Positions 29,309 to 38,589 of a stretch of 48,043 bases of DNA are shown here, in pieces. The position numbers and the translations under genes are program-made. The notes beneath the pieces were generated by a model. The model had not been told where the DNA came from. It was given only the letters and a program-made list of their open reading frames with translations, and ran no database searches. The stretch is from Georgenia thermotolerans (GTDB lineage: Bacteria; Actinomycetota; Actinomycetes; Actinomycetales; Actinomycetaceae). Each line of letters opens with the position of its first letter. Within the stretch, counting starts at the first letter, position 1. The DNA lies in the NCBI RefSeq assembly GCF_009193185.1, contig NZ_VUKF01000037.1, positions 1 to 48,043 on the forward strand, read 5' to 3'.

Positions 29309-30627
29309 GCGCCGACCTCCTCACGCGCCACGGGGGCGCCGTCGAGCACGGTGGCGCGTCCCCGCAGGAACGTCGCCATGACCTGGCCGGGGAGCTCCCG
29401 CCCGGCGAACGGGGTGTTGGCCGACCGGGTGGCCTGCGCCGCCGGGTCGACGACCCGGCGCGCGGCCGGGTCCACGAGGGTGAGGTTGGCCGGCTCCCCG
29501 ACGGCCAGGGGGCGGCCGTGGTCGCTCACCCGGCCGATGGCGGCGGGCGCCGTGGAGAGCACGCGGGCGACGTCGGCCCACGTCATGCGGCCGGTGTCGA
29601 CCATGACCTGCTGGACCACCGGCAGCGCCGTCTCCAGCCCGGTCATGCCGAAGGCGCCGGCGGCCCACTCGCAGTCCTTGTCCTCCGCCGCGTGCGGGGC
29701 GTGGTCGGTGGCGACGATGTCGATCGTGCCGTCCTCCAGGCCCGCGCGCACCGCCTCGACGTCCTCGGCGGTGCGCAGGGGCGGGTTGACCTTGAAGCGC
29801 GGGTCGTAGGAGCGGGCGAGCTCGTCGGTCAGCAGCAGGTGGTGCGGGGTGACCTCGGCGGTGACCGCGATGCCGCGGGACTTGGCCCAGCGGATGATGT
29901 CGACCGAGCCGGCGGTGGACAGGTGGCACACGTGCAGGCGGGAGCCGACGTGCTCGGCCAGCAGGACGTCGCGGGCGATGATCGACTCCTCGGCCACGGC
30001 CGGCCAGCCGGCCAGGCCCAGCTCGGCGGAGACCACACCCTCGTGCATCTGGGCGCCCTCGGTCAGCCGCGGCTCCTGGGCGTGCTGGGCGATGACGCCG
30101 TCGAAGCTCTTGACGTACTCCAGGGCCCGGCGCATGAGCACCGGGTCGGCCACGCACCTGCCGTCGTCGGAGAAGACCCGCACCCGGGCGGCGGAGGCGG
30201 CCATGGCGCCGAGCTCGGCGAGCATCTCCCCCTGCAGGCCGACGGAGACGGCGCCCACGGGGTGCACGTCGACCCAGCCGGCCTGGCGGCCGAGGTTCCA
30301 CACCTGCTCCACGACGCCGGCGGTGTCGGCGACCGGGGTGGTGTTGGCCATGGCGTGGACGGCGGTGAAGCCGCCCAGGGCCGCGGCGCGGGTGCCGGTC
30401 TCGACCGTCTCGGTGTCCTCGCGGCCGGGCTCGCGCAGGTGGGTGTGCAGGTCGACGAGGCCGGGCAGGGCGACGAGCCCGTCGGCCTCGACCGTGACGA
30501 CGTCGGCGGACTCGCGGGCCATCCGGGCGGCGTCGGCGCCGACGGCGGCGATGACGCCGCCGGCGAGGAACAGGTCGGTCGGCTCCGCGCCCAGGGGCCG
30601 GACGCCGCGGAGGAGGTGGTCGGTCAC
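29305..30627 (-). CDS. pyrC: Dihydroorotase
   Basis: A 440-residue type I dihydroorotase. Metal-binding motifs: [24 protein letters not shown], and [15 protein letters not shown] is also typical. It closes carbamoyl-aspartate to dihydroorotate. The GTG start overlaps the pyrB stop (GTGA). The open frame runs on upstream within pyrB, but that part is antisense-like noise in a different frame. Confidence 0.96.
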   Translation of the reverse strand: MTDHLLRGVRPLGAEPTDLFLAGGVIAAVGADAARMARESADVVTVEADGLVALPGLVDLHTHLREPGREDTETVETGTRAAALGGFTAVHAMANTTPVADTAGVVEQVWNLGRQAGWVDVHPVGAVSVGLQGEMLAELGAMAASAARVRVFSDDGRCVADPVLMRRALEYVKSFDGVIAQHAQEPRLTEGAQMHEGVVSAELGLAGWPAVAEESIIARDVLLAEHVGSRLHVCHLSTAGSVDIIRWAKSRGIAVTAEVTPHHLLLTDELARSYDPRFKVNPPLRTAEDVEAVRAGLEDGTIDIVATDHAPHAAEDKDCEWAAGAFGMTGLETALPVVQQVMVDTGRMTWADVARVLSTAPAAIGRVSDHGRPLAVGEPANLTLVDPAARRVVDPAAQATRSANTPFAGRELPGQVMATFLRGRATVLDGAPVAREEVGA

Positions 30628-31715
30628 TGGGCGGTCCCTTCGGTGGTGCGGGTGGTGGCGTCGGCCAGGGCGGCGGGCTCGGTCGCGGCCGGGGCGGCGG
30701 GCACGGCCGCGGCACCCGGCTCCGCGTGGGCTGCGGGCGCGGCGTGGCCCGCCCCCTCCTCGCCGGCCAGCAGCAGGTAGAGCACCGCCATGCGCACGCT
30801 CACGCCGTTGGCGACCTGCTCGACGACGACCGAGCGGGGCGAGTCGGCGGCCTCGGCGCTGATCTCCAGGCCCCGGTTCATCGGCCCGGGGTGCATGACG
30901 ACGGCGTGGCCGGGCAGCGCGCGCAGGCGGGCGCCGTCCAGGCCGTAGCGACGGTGGTACTCCAGCGGGGAGGGGAAGAACCCGCCGCCGGCGGAGGACA
31001 TCCGCTCGCGCTGGACGCGCAGCATCATCACCGCGTCGGGTGCGTCGGCGGCGATGGCCTCGTCGAGGTCGTAGCGCATCGTGCACGGCCAGCCCTCCAT
31101 GCCCACGGGCAGCAGGGTGGGCGGGGCGACGAGGGTGACCTGGGCGCCCAGGGTGGTGAGCAGGTCGACGTCGGATCGGGCCACCCGGGAGTGGAGGACG
31201 TCCCCGACGATCGTCACGCGGGCACCGGCGAGGTCGGTGCCGGTCGGGGCCGCCGCGCCGCCGCCGTGCAGGTGGCGCCGGAGGGTGAAGGCGTCGAGCA
31301 GCGCCTGGGTGGGGTGCTGGTGGGTGCCGTCGCCGGCGTTGAGCACCGGGACGTCGATCCAGCCGGCGTGCGCCAGGCGGTAGGGCGCCCCGGAGGCCTG
31401 GTGGCGGATGACCACGCCGTCGGCGCCCATGGCCTGCAGCGTCTGGGCGGTGTCCTTGAGGGACTCGCCCTTGGAGACCGAGGAGCCCTTGGCGGAGAAG
31501 TTGATGACGTCCGCGCTGAGCCGCTTGGCGGCGGCCTCGAAGGAGATGCGGGTGCGGGTGGAGTCCTCGAAGAAGAGGTTGACCACGGTGCGCCCGCGCA
31601 GCGTCGGCAGCTTCTTGATGGTGCGCTGCTGGGTCGCGGCCATGGCCTCGGCGGTGTCGAGGATGTCGACGGCCTCGGCGTGGCTGAGGTCCGCGGCGGA
31701 GAGCAGGTGCCTCAT
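30624..31715 (-). CDS. pyrB: Aspartate carbamoyltransferase catalytic subunit
   Basis: A 363-residue enzyme; the family is usually about 305-320. The carbamoyl-phosphate loop [13 protein letters not shown] and the SxxKGES loop ([12 protein letters not shown]) are intact, as is [12 protein letters not shown]. The extra length is a C-terminal Ala/Glu/Thr-rich tail of about 45 residues (from [10 protein letters not shown]). No pyrI regulatory subunit is present. ATGA overlap with pyrR. Confidence 0.96.
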   Translation of the reverse strand: MRHLLSAADLSHAEAVDILDTAEAMAATQQRTIKKLPTLRGRTVVNLFFEDSTRTRISFEAAAKRLSADVINFSAKGSSVSKGESLKDTAQTLQAMGADGVVIRHQASGAPYRLAHAGWIDVPVLNAGDGTHQHPTQALLDAFTLRRHLHGGGAAAPTGTDLAGARVTIVGDVLHSRVARSDVDLLTTLGAQVTLVAPPTLLPVGMEGWPCTMRYDLDEAIAADAPDAVMMLRVQRERMSSAGGGFFPSPLEYHRRYGLDGARLRALPGHAVVMHPGPMNRGLEISAEAADSPRSVVVEQVANGVSVRMAVLYLLLAGEEGAGHAAPAAHAEPGAAAVPAAPAATEPAALADATTRTTEGTAQ

Positions 31716-32344
31716 CGCTGCGCCTCCGCGCCGGCCGCGGTGCCCGTCCCGCCGGCGCGACCGGCGCCGGCCGGGCTGGGGGTGCCGTCGGAGATGGTCA
31801 CGGAGTCGGGGACCCGGTCGGTCTCGGCGAGCTGGACGCGCACCCGCTCGGCGCGCGCGGTGGGCAGGTTCTTGCCGACGAAGTCGGCCCGGATCGGCAG
31901 CTCGCGGTGGCCGCGGTCGACGAGGACGGCGAGCTGGACCGCGCGCGGGCGGCCCAGGTCGTTGAGCGCGTCCAGCGCCGCGCGGATGGTGCGGCCGGAG
32001 AAGAGCACGTCGTCGACCAGGACCACGACCTTGTCGTCGATCCCCCCGTCGGGCAGCGTGGTCAGCCCGAGGGTGCGGGTGGGCTGGCCGCGCAGGTCGT
32101 CGCGGTACATCGTGATGTCGAGCGCCCCGACGGGGAGGGACTCGCGCCCCTCGGTGGCGGCCATCCGGGCCGCGATGCGCTCGGCGAGCGGGACTCCCCG
32201 GGTGGGGATCCCCAGCAGGACGACGTCGTCGCTGCCGTGGTTGCGCTCGAGGATCTCGTGGGCGATGCGGGTCAGGGACCGCGCGACGTCCGAGTCGGAG
32301 AGCACCTGGCGCGCGGCGCCGGGGCTCGTGGGCATGGTGGCCAC
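31712..32344 (-). CDS. pyrR: PyrR bifunctional regulator / uracil phosphoribosyltransferase
   Basis: A 210-residue RNA-binding regulator of the pyr operon. The PRPP motif [19 protein letters not shown] and the N-terminal [12 protein letters not shown] identify it. I chose GTG 32344 (six bases after AAGGAGGT) over the in-frame ATG three codons later. A Gly/Ala-rich tail of about 25 residues follows the fold. It heads pyrR-pyrB-pyrC-carA-carB-pyrF. A hairpin with the PyrR consensus lies directly upstream of its ribosome site, so it should repress its own operon when UMP is high. Confidence 0.95.
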   Translation of the reverse strand: MATMPTSPGAARQVLSDSDVARSLTRIAHEILERNHGSDDVVLLGIPTRGVPLAERIAARMAATEGRESLPVGALDITMYRDDLRGQPTRTLGLTTLPDGGIDDKVVVLVDDVLFSGRTIRAALDALNDLGRPRAVQLAVLVDRGHRELPIRADFVGKNLPTARAERVRVQLAETDRVPDSVTISDGTPSPAGAGRAGGTGTAAGAEAQR

Positions 32345-32357
32345 GGGGGACCTCCTT

Positions 32358-32376
32358 CCCCGCCTCACAGGACGGG
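32358..32376 (-). promoter_or_regulatory. PyrR-binding RNA hairpin in the pyr leader
   Basis: In the minus-strand transcript, CCCGUCCUGUGAGGCGGG folds as a short hairpin whose top matches the PyrR consensus UCCNGNGAGG exactly. The AAGGAGG ribosome site begins immediately after the 3' arm (positions 32357-32351). This arrangement is known in mycobacteria, where PyrR blocks translation initiation. A competing small hairpin GGGG-AAGGAGGU-CCCC would hold the ribosome site in its loop. Confidence 0.85.
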
Positions 32377-32401
32377 CCTTAAAGGATGTCTGACGGCGGC
32401 G

Positions 32402-32407
32402 ATCGTA
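32402..32407 (-). promoter_or_regulatory. Possible -10 element of the pyr operon
   Basis: TACGAT (fits TAnnnT) on the minus strand would start transcription near 32395, giving a leader of about 50 bases that contains little more than the PyrR hairpin. No convincing -35 element is seen. Confidence 0.4.
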
Positions 32408-32599
32408 CCTCCGGCGCGGGTGCCCTCCCCGGCGGCGTCCCAGTTCTGAGACGAGGTGTGACGGGCCTCACTGCCGGCCGGCCTGGGAGGTCAGGCGCAC
32501 GGACCGCGCGGCGACCACGTGCCGCGCGGCACCCGGCGCCGCCCACGTGCCGCGCGGCGCCCGCCGGCGCCGCAGCGGCCCCGCCGGCCGGCTCAGCGC

Positions 32600-33028
32600 T
32601 CAGTCGAGCAGCGTCGGCTTGAGCTCCAGCAGGCGCCCGAGGAGGCCGTTGACGAACGACGGCGACTCGTCGGTGGACAGCTCGGCGGCGAGGGCGACGG
32701 CCTCGTCGACGGCGACGGCGTCGGGCACCTCGTCGTTGTAGAGCAGCTCCCACGTGCCCAGGCGCAGGATGCACCGGTCGACCACCGGCATCCGCTCGAG
32801 CGTCCAGCCCTGGGAGTAGGTGGTGAGCAGCTCGTCGATCTCGCTGCGGTGGGCGGCAACGCCCTTGACGATCTCGCCGGCGTAGGCCGGGAACGGGCCC
32901 TGCGCGACGGTCACCTGCTCGCGCTGGCCGAGCAGGTCGAGCAGGTCCTCCGCGGAGGTGCGGCCCTTCTGGTCAGCCTCGAAGAGGACGTCCAGCGCCC
33001 GCCGACGGGCCTTGCTGCGTGCGGACAC
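32600..33028 (-). CDS. nusB: Transcription antitermination factor NusB
   Basis: A 142-residue all-helical RNA-binding protein for rRNA antitermination. SKARRRALDVLFEADQ at the N-terminus and VVDRCILRLGTWELLY and VAVDEAVALAAEL are conserved. The GTG start has AAGGA seven bases upstream. It lies after efp (158-base spacer), the standard order, and ends 255 bases before the pyrR start. Confidence 0.96.
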   Translation of the reverse strand: MSARSKARRRALDVLFEADQKGRTSAEDLLDLLGQREQVTVAQGPFPAYAGEIVKGVAAHRSEIDELLTTYSQGWTLERMPVVDRCILRLGTWELLYNDEVPDAVAVDEAVALAAELSTDESPSFVNGLLGRLLELKPTLLD

Positions 33029-33187
33029 CGAGGTCCTTCCTGGTTGCGAGGGGTGACCGGCGGGCCGGTCGGGAACGGGCGCCGCCGCCGGCTGACCCGC
33101 CGGCCTCGCGGTGCGGGAGCGGGTCGGCCAGCGGCGGCCAGGTGGTGCTGTGGCGCCTCGCCGGGCGCCTGGTGACGAGCCGGCGGG

Positions 33188-33748
33188 TCAGCTGGCGCGG
33201 CCGAGGTACTCCCCGGTGCGCGTGTCCACCTTGACCTTGGTGTTGTTGTCGAGGAAGAGCGGGACCTGGATCTCGTAGCCGGTCTCGAGGGTGGCGGGCT
33301 TGGTGCCCGCGGAGGAGCGGTCGCCCTGCAGGCCGGGCTCGGTGTAGGTGATCTCCAGGACCACCGAGGCGGGCAGCTCGACGGAGAGGACCTGCCCGTC
33401 GTGCATCGCGACGATGGCCTCCTGGTTCTCGAGCAGGAAGTTCGCCGCGTCGCCCACGGTCTCCGCCGCGATCGGCAGCTGCTCGTAGGTGGAGGAGTCC
33501 ATGAAGACGAAGTCGGTGCCGTCCTTGTACAGGTACTGCATGTCGCGGCGGTCCACCGTGGCGGTCTCGACCTTCACGCCCGCGTTGAAGGTCTTGTCGA
33601 TGCTCTTGCCGGACAGGACGTTCTTGAGCTTGGTGCGGACGAAGGCCGGGCCCTTGCCGGGCTTGACGTGCTGGAACTCCACGACGGACCAGAGCTGTCC
33701 GTCGATGTTGAGCACCATGCCGTTCTTCAGGTCGTTGGTCGAAGCCAC
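33188..33748 (-). CDS. efp: Translation elongation factor P
   Basis: A 186-residue factor that relieves ribosome stalling at polyproline. [20 protein letters not shown] and the loop [17 protein letters not shown] are typical; the tip Lys32 lies in PGKGPA, the loop type described for actinobacterial EF-P that works without lysine modification. No epmA/epmB genes are nearby. Start GTG at 33748 gives the family N-terminus. Many proteins in this window carry Pro-rich tails, which makes a working EF-P relevant. Confidence 0.97.
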   Translation of the reverse strand: MASTNDLKNGMVLNIDGQLWSVVEFQHVKPGKGPAFVRTKLKNVLSGKSIDKTFNAGVKVETATVDRRDMQYLYKDGTDFVFMDSSTYEQLPIAAETVGDAANFLLENQEAIVAMHDGQVLSVELPASVVLEITYTEPGLQGDRSSAGTKPATLETGYEIQVPLFLDNNTKVKVDTRTGEYLGRAS

Positions 33749-33824
33749 TTGAGGAGCCGTCCTTCGTCGGGAACTGGGAGGTCGGTCCGACCGGCAGGTC
33801 GCGGCCGGCGGTCCAGAGCGCCCG

Positions 33825-34214
33825 TCAGGATACCCCGGTCAGGGCCCAGACGCCGAGGAGGCCGCACGCCGCCGCCCACGCGTAGCTCGCCAGCGTGCCG
33901 ATGATGAACCGCTCTGCGGCGGGGCTGCGCTTGTCCGGATGCGCCTCGCGCAGCTCGGGGTAGCGGCCGAGGCCCTTGACGGCGAGGACGACGGCGACGG
34001 CCTCGGGGAAGCCGGCGAGGATCGCGCCGGTGATGGTCAGTCGCTCCAGCATGCCGATCCAGGTGCCGCCGCGCAGCAGCCCGGGCACGGCGGGCCCCGG
34101 CTCGACCCGGCGCAGCACGTAGCCGACCAGCAGGCGGCCGAGGAAGACCGAGAGGACCAGCACCACGGCGATGGCGACGGCGGACGGCAGCAGCCGGCCC
34201 GTGTCGAACGTCAC
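33825..34214 (-). CDS. Small membrane protein resembling the C-terminal part of DUF3307 (SatE-like)
   Basis: A 129-residue protein with three predicted membrane helices (about 10-32, 50-72 and 102-126). The segment [15 protein letters not shown], then [11 protein letters not shown], then [14 protein letters not shown] matches, as I recall it, the C-terminal pattern of DUF3307 membrane proteins (IG-LER, KS-ARF, IGTL-S). The GTG start overlaps the stop of the SatD-like gene (GTGA), so the two are made together. Function unknown; it may anchor or sense for its partner. Confidence 0.72.
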   Translation of the reverse strand: MTFDTGRLLPSAVAIAVVLVLSVFLGRLLVGYVLRRVEPGPAVPGLLRGGTWIGMLERLTITGAILAGFPEAVAVVLAVKGLGRYPELREAHPDKRSPAAERFIIGTLASYAWAAACGLLGVWALTGVS

Positions 34215-34855
34215 GTCGCGCTCCCCTCGTCCTCGCCGCGCGCCGCGCCGGCCGCCCGCTCGATCAGGGCGGCCGCCAGCGGGCGGACACCCAGCTCCTC
34301 CTCCAGCAGGGCCGACCGTACCCGCTGGCTGACCGCCTGCTCGGAGATGCCCAGGCGTGCCGCGACGTCTTTCTGCCGGACGTCCGGCTGGAGCAGGTCG
34401 GCCACCTCCCAGCCGGCGGCGGACCGGCGCCGGACGACGGAGGCGAGCAGCTGCACGAGGGCGGTCGCCTGCCGGGCGGCCTCCGTGTCCTCGCCGGCGA
34501 CGACGACGGGGGCCGGCACCCCGCGGCCGCGCGCGCGCTCGACGGCGTTGCGGGCGTGGACGAACGCCGGACCCGAGCTCGCCCGGGACGTCTCGGCCAG
34601 CGGCTCGTTGACCGCCCCGGCGCCGATGCCCACGGCCCACTCCCCCAGCCGCATGAGATGCAGCGCCAGGTCCAGCGCCGCCTCCGGGGTGGTGAGGACG
34701 GTCTGGACCTCGTCGCCGACCGTGCGCTCCAGCGGCAGGGCGACGGCGCCGCGCGCCGGCGGCCGGGCCGCCCACGGGGCGAGCGTGGCGAGAAGCTCGG
34801 CCACCTTGTCGCCGTGGGCGGTGCTGGCGTGCTGGTCGGCCGTCACGACGAACAT
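34211..34855 (-). CDS. SatD-like protein with C-terminal helix-turn-helix
   Basis: A 214-residue protein. Residues 1-120 resemble the SatD family: MFVVTADQ at the start, LPLERTVGDEVQTVL at 40-54, and VGIGAGAVNEP with SGPAFVHARNAVERA to 109. The order of GDE, GIGxG and a later GPAF..A..A segment recalls the fold of class III nucleotidyl cyclases and GGDEF domains, though I see no complete catalytic set. Residues 160-182 (RQKDVAARLGISEQAVSQRV) form a helix-turn-helix. The ATG appears to be at the 5' end of the mRNA. The operator-like repeats over the promoter suggest self-control. Partner: the membrane protein downstream. Confidence 0.75.
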   Translation of the reverse strand: MFVVTADQHASTAHGDKVAELLATLAPWAARPPARGAVALPLERTVGDEVQTVLTTPEAALDLALHLMRLGEWAVGIGAGAVNEPLAETSRASSGPAFVHARNAVERARGRGVPAPVVVAGEDTEAARQATALVQLLASVVRRRSAAGWEVADLLQPDVRQKDVAARLGISEQAVSQRVRSALLEEELGVRPLAAALIERAAGAARGEDEGSAT

Positions 34856-34857
34856 GG

Positions 34858-34921
34858 ATCAAGGCTAGATCCTTAAGAGCACCGAATCAAGGCCTAGGCA
34901 TTGAGTGCCGGTGATCAAGGC
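34858..34921. repeat. Three direct repeats ATCAAGGC spaced exactly 28 bp
   Basis: Identical 8-mers start at 34858, 34886 and 34914. The first covers the predicted transcription start, the second the -35 element and the third lies upstream. Exact periodicity and placement over a promoter point to binding by a regulator, probably the helix-turn-helix protein encoded directly downstream. Confidence 0.75.
34862..34890 (-). promoter_or_regulatory. Predicted promoter for the satD-like gene, leaderless
   Basis: On the minus strand TTGATT (34890-34885), a 17-base spacer and TAGCCT (34867-34862) are followed after six bases by the ATG at 34855. A start site 6-8 bases after the -10 element would put transcription at or next to the ATG. 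No Shine-Dalgarno sequence precedes the ATG, which agrees with a leaderless transcript. Confidence 0.6.
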
Positions 34922-34933
34922 CCGCCGGATCCT

Positions 34934-35575
34934 TCAGTCGGCCGCCGACAGGGCCGCCAGCACCGCCTCGGCGACCTGCTCGACCGTCCTGTCGGACGTG
35001 TCGATCATCGTCGTGGCGACCGCCTCGTAGGCCGGACGGCGCTGGGCCGCCATGGAGGAGAAGAGGGCGCGGGGGCTGCCCAGCGTGACCGACCGGGGGG
35101 CGTTGAGCCCGACGCGGGGCATGCCCGCGGCCAGGGAGACGTCGAGGAAGACGACCGTGCCGCCGTCGGCCCGGTACCGCGCCAGGGCCGGCGCGGCGTG
35201 CTCGACGGCGCCGCTGCCGAGGGCGAGCACGCCGGGCGCGGTCAGCGCCTCGGCCACCGCGGCGTCCTCGAGGTCGCGGAACCGCTCCTCGCCGACGTCG
35301 ACGAACAGCTCGCCCACGCCGCGCCCGGCCCGCTCGGCCAGCAGGGCGTCGGTGTCGGTCAGCGCGACGCCGAGCCACTCGGCGACCAGCGCGCCGACCG
35401 TGCTCTTGCCCGATCCGGGCGGCCCGACGAGGACGAGCAGCGGCCGGGTACCGGGCCTCGCCGTCGTCGCGGCGGGCTCAGACTCCGACGCGGTCGTCGC
35501 AGCGGGGTGAGGCGCCGAGGCGGGCTCGCCCGGATCGGTCGTCGCGGGGGGCGCGGGCTCGGGGGTGCCGGTCAT
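34934..35575 (-). CDS. Second shikimate kinase-like protein (divergent)
   Basis: A 213-residue P-loop kinase with a 40-residue Pro/Thr/Ala/Ser-rich N-terminal tail. Walker A GPPGSGKST is at 51-58, Asp74/Asp76 at 74-76, the substrate Arg100 in ERFRDLE, the lid Arg161 and RRPAY near 179-183. The shikimate-binding GGG loop is GSG (120-122), unlike the AroK domain encoded directly upstream. It could be a second shikimate kinase or a kinase for another small substrate. ATG at 35575 is used; a GTG at 35593, overlapping the aroKB stop as GTGA, is an equally plausible start. Confidence 0.8.
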   Translation of the reverse strand: MTGTPEPAPPATTDPGEPASAPHPAATTASESEPAATTARPGTRPLLVLVGPPGSGKSTVGALVAEWLGVALTDTDALLAERAGRGVGELFVDVGEERFRDLEDAAVAEALTAPGVLALGSGAVEHAAPALARYRADGGTVVFLDVSLAAGMPRVGLNAPRSVTLGSPRALFSSMAAQRRPAYEAVATTMIDTSDRTVEQVAEAVLAALSAAD

Positions 35576-35589
35576 CCCCGCACCGTACG

Positions 35590-37236
35590 TCACCGCCCGC
35601 TCACCCGGGCGTAGGCCTCCTCGAGCAGCTCGCGGTCCGGCGCGCGCAGGATGGTCGGGCGGGCGACGTCCTCCAGCACGACGAAGCGCAGCGCGTTGCC
35701 GCGCACCTTCTTGTCGTGGGCCATGGCGTCGTAGAGCTCCGGCCAGCGGTCGCCGCGGTAGGAGACCGGCAGGTGCAGCATGCCGAGGATGTCGCGGTGG
35801 CGGCGCACGACGTCGGCGTCGAGCATGCCGGCGGCGCGGGCGAGCTCGGCGGCGAAGACCATGCCGACGGCGACGGCGTCGCCGTGGCGCCAGCGGTAGT
35901 CCTCGGTGCGCTCGATGGCGTGGCCGAGGGTGTGGCCGTAGTTGAGGATCTCCCGCAGCCCGGCCTCGCGCAGGTCCTCCCCCACCACCCGGGCCTTGAC
36001 GGCCACGGCGCGCTCGACGAGCTCGCGCAGCGCGGCCGAGCGCGGGTCCTGGGCGCCGGCGCCGCCGTTGGCCTCGACGATGCGCAGGATCTGCTCGTCG
36101 GCGATGAAGCCGGCCTTGACGACCTCGGCCAGGCCCGAGCGCAGCTGCTCGGGCGGCAGGGTGGGCAGGGTGTCGAGGTCGCACACCACCCCGGCCGGCG
36201 GGTAGAAGGCCCCGACGAGGTTCTTGCCCTCGGCGGTGTTGATGCCTGTCTTGCCGCCGACGGCGGCGTCGACCATGCCCAGCAGCGTGGTGGGCACGTT
36301 GACGAGGCGGACCCCGCGCAGCCAGGTGGCGGCGACGAACCCGGCGACGTCCGTGGTGGCTCCGCCGCCCAGGGCCACGACGGCGTCCTCGCGGCCGAAG
36401 CGCTGCTCGCCCAGCAACGCCCAGCAGGCGGCGACGGTGTCGATGGTCTTGGCCTGCTCGGCGTCGGGGATCTCGTGCAGCACCGCGGTGCGCCCCTCGC
36501 GGGTCAGGGTGGCGCGCAGCCGCTCGGCCGCCGCGGTCAGGGAGGCGGGGTGGACGACGAGCACGCGGGTGGCGGCCTCGCCCACCAGCTCGAGCACGCT
36601 CTCCTCCAGGCCGTGCCCGACGACGACGTCGTAGCCGGCCGTGCCCGACACATGCACGCGCGAGGCGGGGCCGTGCTCGGCGACGGCCTCACGGACCTGG
36701 GCGGGGTCGACGATGACGTCCCCGCGCCCCGACAGGGCCAGCAGGATCTCCTCGGCGATCTCCTGGGGCCGGCGGTCCGTGGTGACCACGTGCATCGTGG
36801 CCACGCCCTCGTAGATGGGCCGGCGCTCGGTCATGAGGGCGTTGAACTTGCCCACGGGGTCGCCCATGAGGAGCGGGCGCACGCCGGACAGGCCCACGCG
36901 CGGCAGCGCCTGGGCGACGTCGACGTCGAGGAAGACCACCTCGTGCCCGCGCAGGGCCTCCTGGGTGCCGGGGTGGAGGACGGCGCCGCCGCCGAGGGCG
37001 ATGACGCCCGGGTGGTCCTTGAGGACCTCGGAGACCACCTCGTGCTCGAGCTGGCGGAACTCCGGCTCGCCGCGGGCGAGGAAGAGGTCGGGGATGGACA
37101 TGCCGGCGACCCGCTCGACCTCGTGGTCGGTGTCGAGGAAGTCGACGCCGAGGACCCGGGCGATGAGCGTGCCGATGGTGGTCTTGCCCGCACCGGGCGG
37201 GCCGACCAGGACGACGTGCGGACGTGCGGTAGCCAC
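35590..37236 (-). CDS. Fused shikimate kinase / 3-dehydroquinate synthase
   Basis: A single 548-residue frame carries both enzymes without a stop. The AroK domain (1-170) has Walker A GPPGAGKT (12-19), DTD at 35-37, Arg61 in EFRQLE, the GGG loop (82-84), lid Arg120 and Arg139. A linker of about 20 residues leads to AroB (about 194-548), with [30 protein letters not shown], and zinc ligands in [19 protein letters not shown] and HGDAVAVGM. The enzymes catalyse steps 5 and 2 of the shikimate pathway. No start codon with a ribosome site lies at the junction. Start: GTG 37236; an upstream ATG at 37263 falls inside a hairpin. Confidence 0.9.
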   Translation of the reverse strand: MATARPHVVLVGPPGAGKTTIGTLIARVLGVDFLDTDHEVERVAGMSIPDLFLARGEPEFRQLEHEVVSEVLKDHPGVIALGGGAVLHPGTQEALRGHEVVFLDVDVAQALPRVGLSGVRPLLMGDPVGKFNALMTERRPIYEGVATMHVVTTDRRPQEIAEEILLALSGRGDVIVDPAQVREAVAEHGPASRVHVSGTAGYDVVVGHGLEESVLELVGEAATRVLVVHPASLTAAAERLRATLTREGRTAVLHEIPDAEQAKTIDTVAACWALLGEQRFGREDAVVALGGGATTDVAGFVAATWLRGVRLVNVPTTLLGMVDAAVGGKTGINTAEGKNLVGAFYPPAGVVCDLDTLPTLPPEQLRSGLAEVVKAGFIADEQILRIVEANGGAGAQDPRSAALRELVERAVAVKARVVGEDLREAGLREILNYGHTLGHAIERTEDYRWRHGDAVAVGMVFAAELARAAGMLDADVVRRHRDILGMLHLPVSYRGDRWPELYDAMAHDKKVRGNALRFVVLEDVARPTILRAPDRELLEEAYARVSGR

Positions 37237-37259
37237 CCGTGCACGGTACCTCTGTGCCC

Positions 37260-37295
37260 GCATGCCGGGACGCGGCGTCTCGCGTCCCGGCATGC
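37260..37295 (-). terminator. Strong hairpin between aroC and the aroK-aroB fusion
   Basis: A perfect 15-bp stem (GCATGCCGGGACGCG at 37260-37274 with 37281-37295) and a 6-base loop fill the 65-base spacer, six bases after the aroC stop. It has no U-tract. It may terminate or attenuate transcription into the next gene, or protect the aroC 3' end. Confidence 0.6.
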
Positions 37296-37301
37296 CGGGG
37301 C

Positions 37302-38519
37302 TCAGCGCATGTGCTCGGGGATGGCCTCGAGGTAGCCGCGCAGGTTGCGCGCGGCCTCGGCGACGGAGTCGCCGCCGACCTTCTCCAGCAGGGCCTGGGC
37401 GAGCACCAGGGCCACCATGGCCTCGGCGACCACGGCGCCGGGCGGGACCGCGCACACGTCGGAGCGCTGGTGGATGGCCTGGGCGACCTCGCCGGTGGTG
37501 ACGTCGACGGTCGCCAGGGCGCGGGGCACGGTGGAGATCGGCTTGAGGGCGGCGCGCACCCGGAGGACCTCGCCGTTGCTCATCCCGCCCTCGGTGCCGC
37601 CGGCGCGGTTGGTGCGGCGGTGCAGGTGGCCGTCGTCGCCGGGGACGATCTCGTCGTGGGCGGCGGAGCCGCGGCGGGCCGCGGTGCGGAAGCCGTCGCC
37701 GATCTCCACGCCCTTGACGGCCTGGATGCCCATGACGGCGCCGGCAAGGCGCGCGTCGAGGCGGCGGTCGCCCGAGACGTGGGAGCCCAGGCCCGGGGGC
37801 AGGTTGTAGGCGAGGACCTCGACCACTCCCCCGAGCGTGTCGCCGTCCTTCTGGCACCGGTCGATCTCGGCCACCATGGCGGCGGAGCTGGTGGGGTCGA
37901 AGCAGCGCACCGGGTCGGCGTCGAGCGCGGCGACGTCGTCGGGGCCGGGCAGCGGGGCGTCGTCGGGCACGGCGAGCGGGCCGATGCCCACGACGTGCGC
38001 GACGAGCCGGACGCCGGCGACCTGCTCGAGCAGCGCCGCCGCGACGGTGCCCAGGGCGACGCGGGTGGCGGTCTCGCGGGCGCTGGCCCGCTCGAGGATC
38101 GGCCGGGCGTCGTCGAGGTGGTACTTCTGCATGCCGACCAGGTCGGCGTGTCCCGGGCGCGGGCGGGTCAGCGGCCTGTTGCGGGCGATCTCCCGCTCGT
38201 CGCCGGTGCCGGCGTCGACGAGCAGGGCCTCGCGCGGCACGGGGTCCGGCGACATGACGGTCTGCCACTTGGGCCACTCGGTGTTGCCGATCTCGATGGC
38301 GACGGGGCCGCCCATGGTCCGGCCGTGGCGCACGCCGCCGAGCAGGCGCACCTCGTCCTGCTCGAACTTCATCCGGGAGCCGCGACCGTGGCCGAGACGA
38401 CGGCGCGCGAGGGCGGCCTGCACGTCGGCGGAGGTGACGGCCACACCGGCGGGCACGCCCTCGAGGATCCCGACGAGGGCCTGGCCGTGCGACTCACCTG
38501 CGGTCAACCATCTGAGCAT
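37302..38519 (-). CDS. aroC: Chorismate synthase
   Basis: A 405-residue enzyme removing phosphate from EPSP to give chorismate, using reduced FMN as a cofactor. The three family signatures are present: [31 protein letters not shown], and [11 protein letters not shown] at the C-terminus with [22 protein letters not shown] in between. AGGA lies nine bases before the ATG. EPSP synthase (aroA) is not in the window. Confidence 0.97.
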   Translation of the reverse strand: MLRWLTAGESHGQALVGILEGVPAGVAVTSADVQAALARRRLGHGRGSRMKFEQDEVRLLGGVRHGRTMGGPVAIEIGNTEWPKWQTVMSPDPVPREALLVDAGTGDEREIARNRPLTRPRPGHADLVGMQKYHLDDARPILERASARETATRVALGTVAAALLEQVAGVRLVAHVVGIGPLAVPDDAPLPGPDDVAALDADPVRCFDPTSSAAMVAEIDRCQKDGDTLGGVVEVLAYNLPPGLGSHVSGDRRLDARLAGAVMGIQAVKGVEIGDGFRTAARRGSAAHDEIVPGDDGHLHRRTNRAGGTEGGMSNGEVLRVRAALKPISTVPRALATVDVTTGEVAQAIHQRSDVCAVPPGAVVAEAMVALVLAQALLEKVGGDSVAEAARNLRGYLEAIPEHMR

Positions 38520-38589
38520 GCGTGCGATCCTGCCATGGCGCGGCGCGGTGCTGCCGGGGCGTCCACGCGGGACGGGGGTGACGCGTGCC

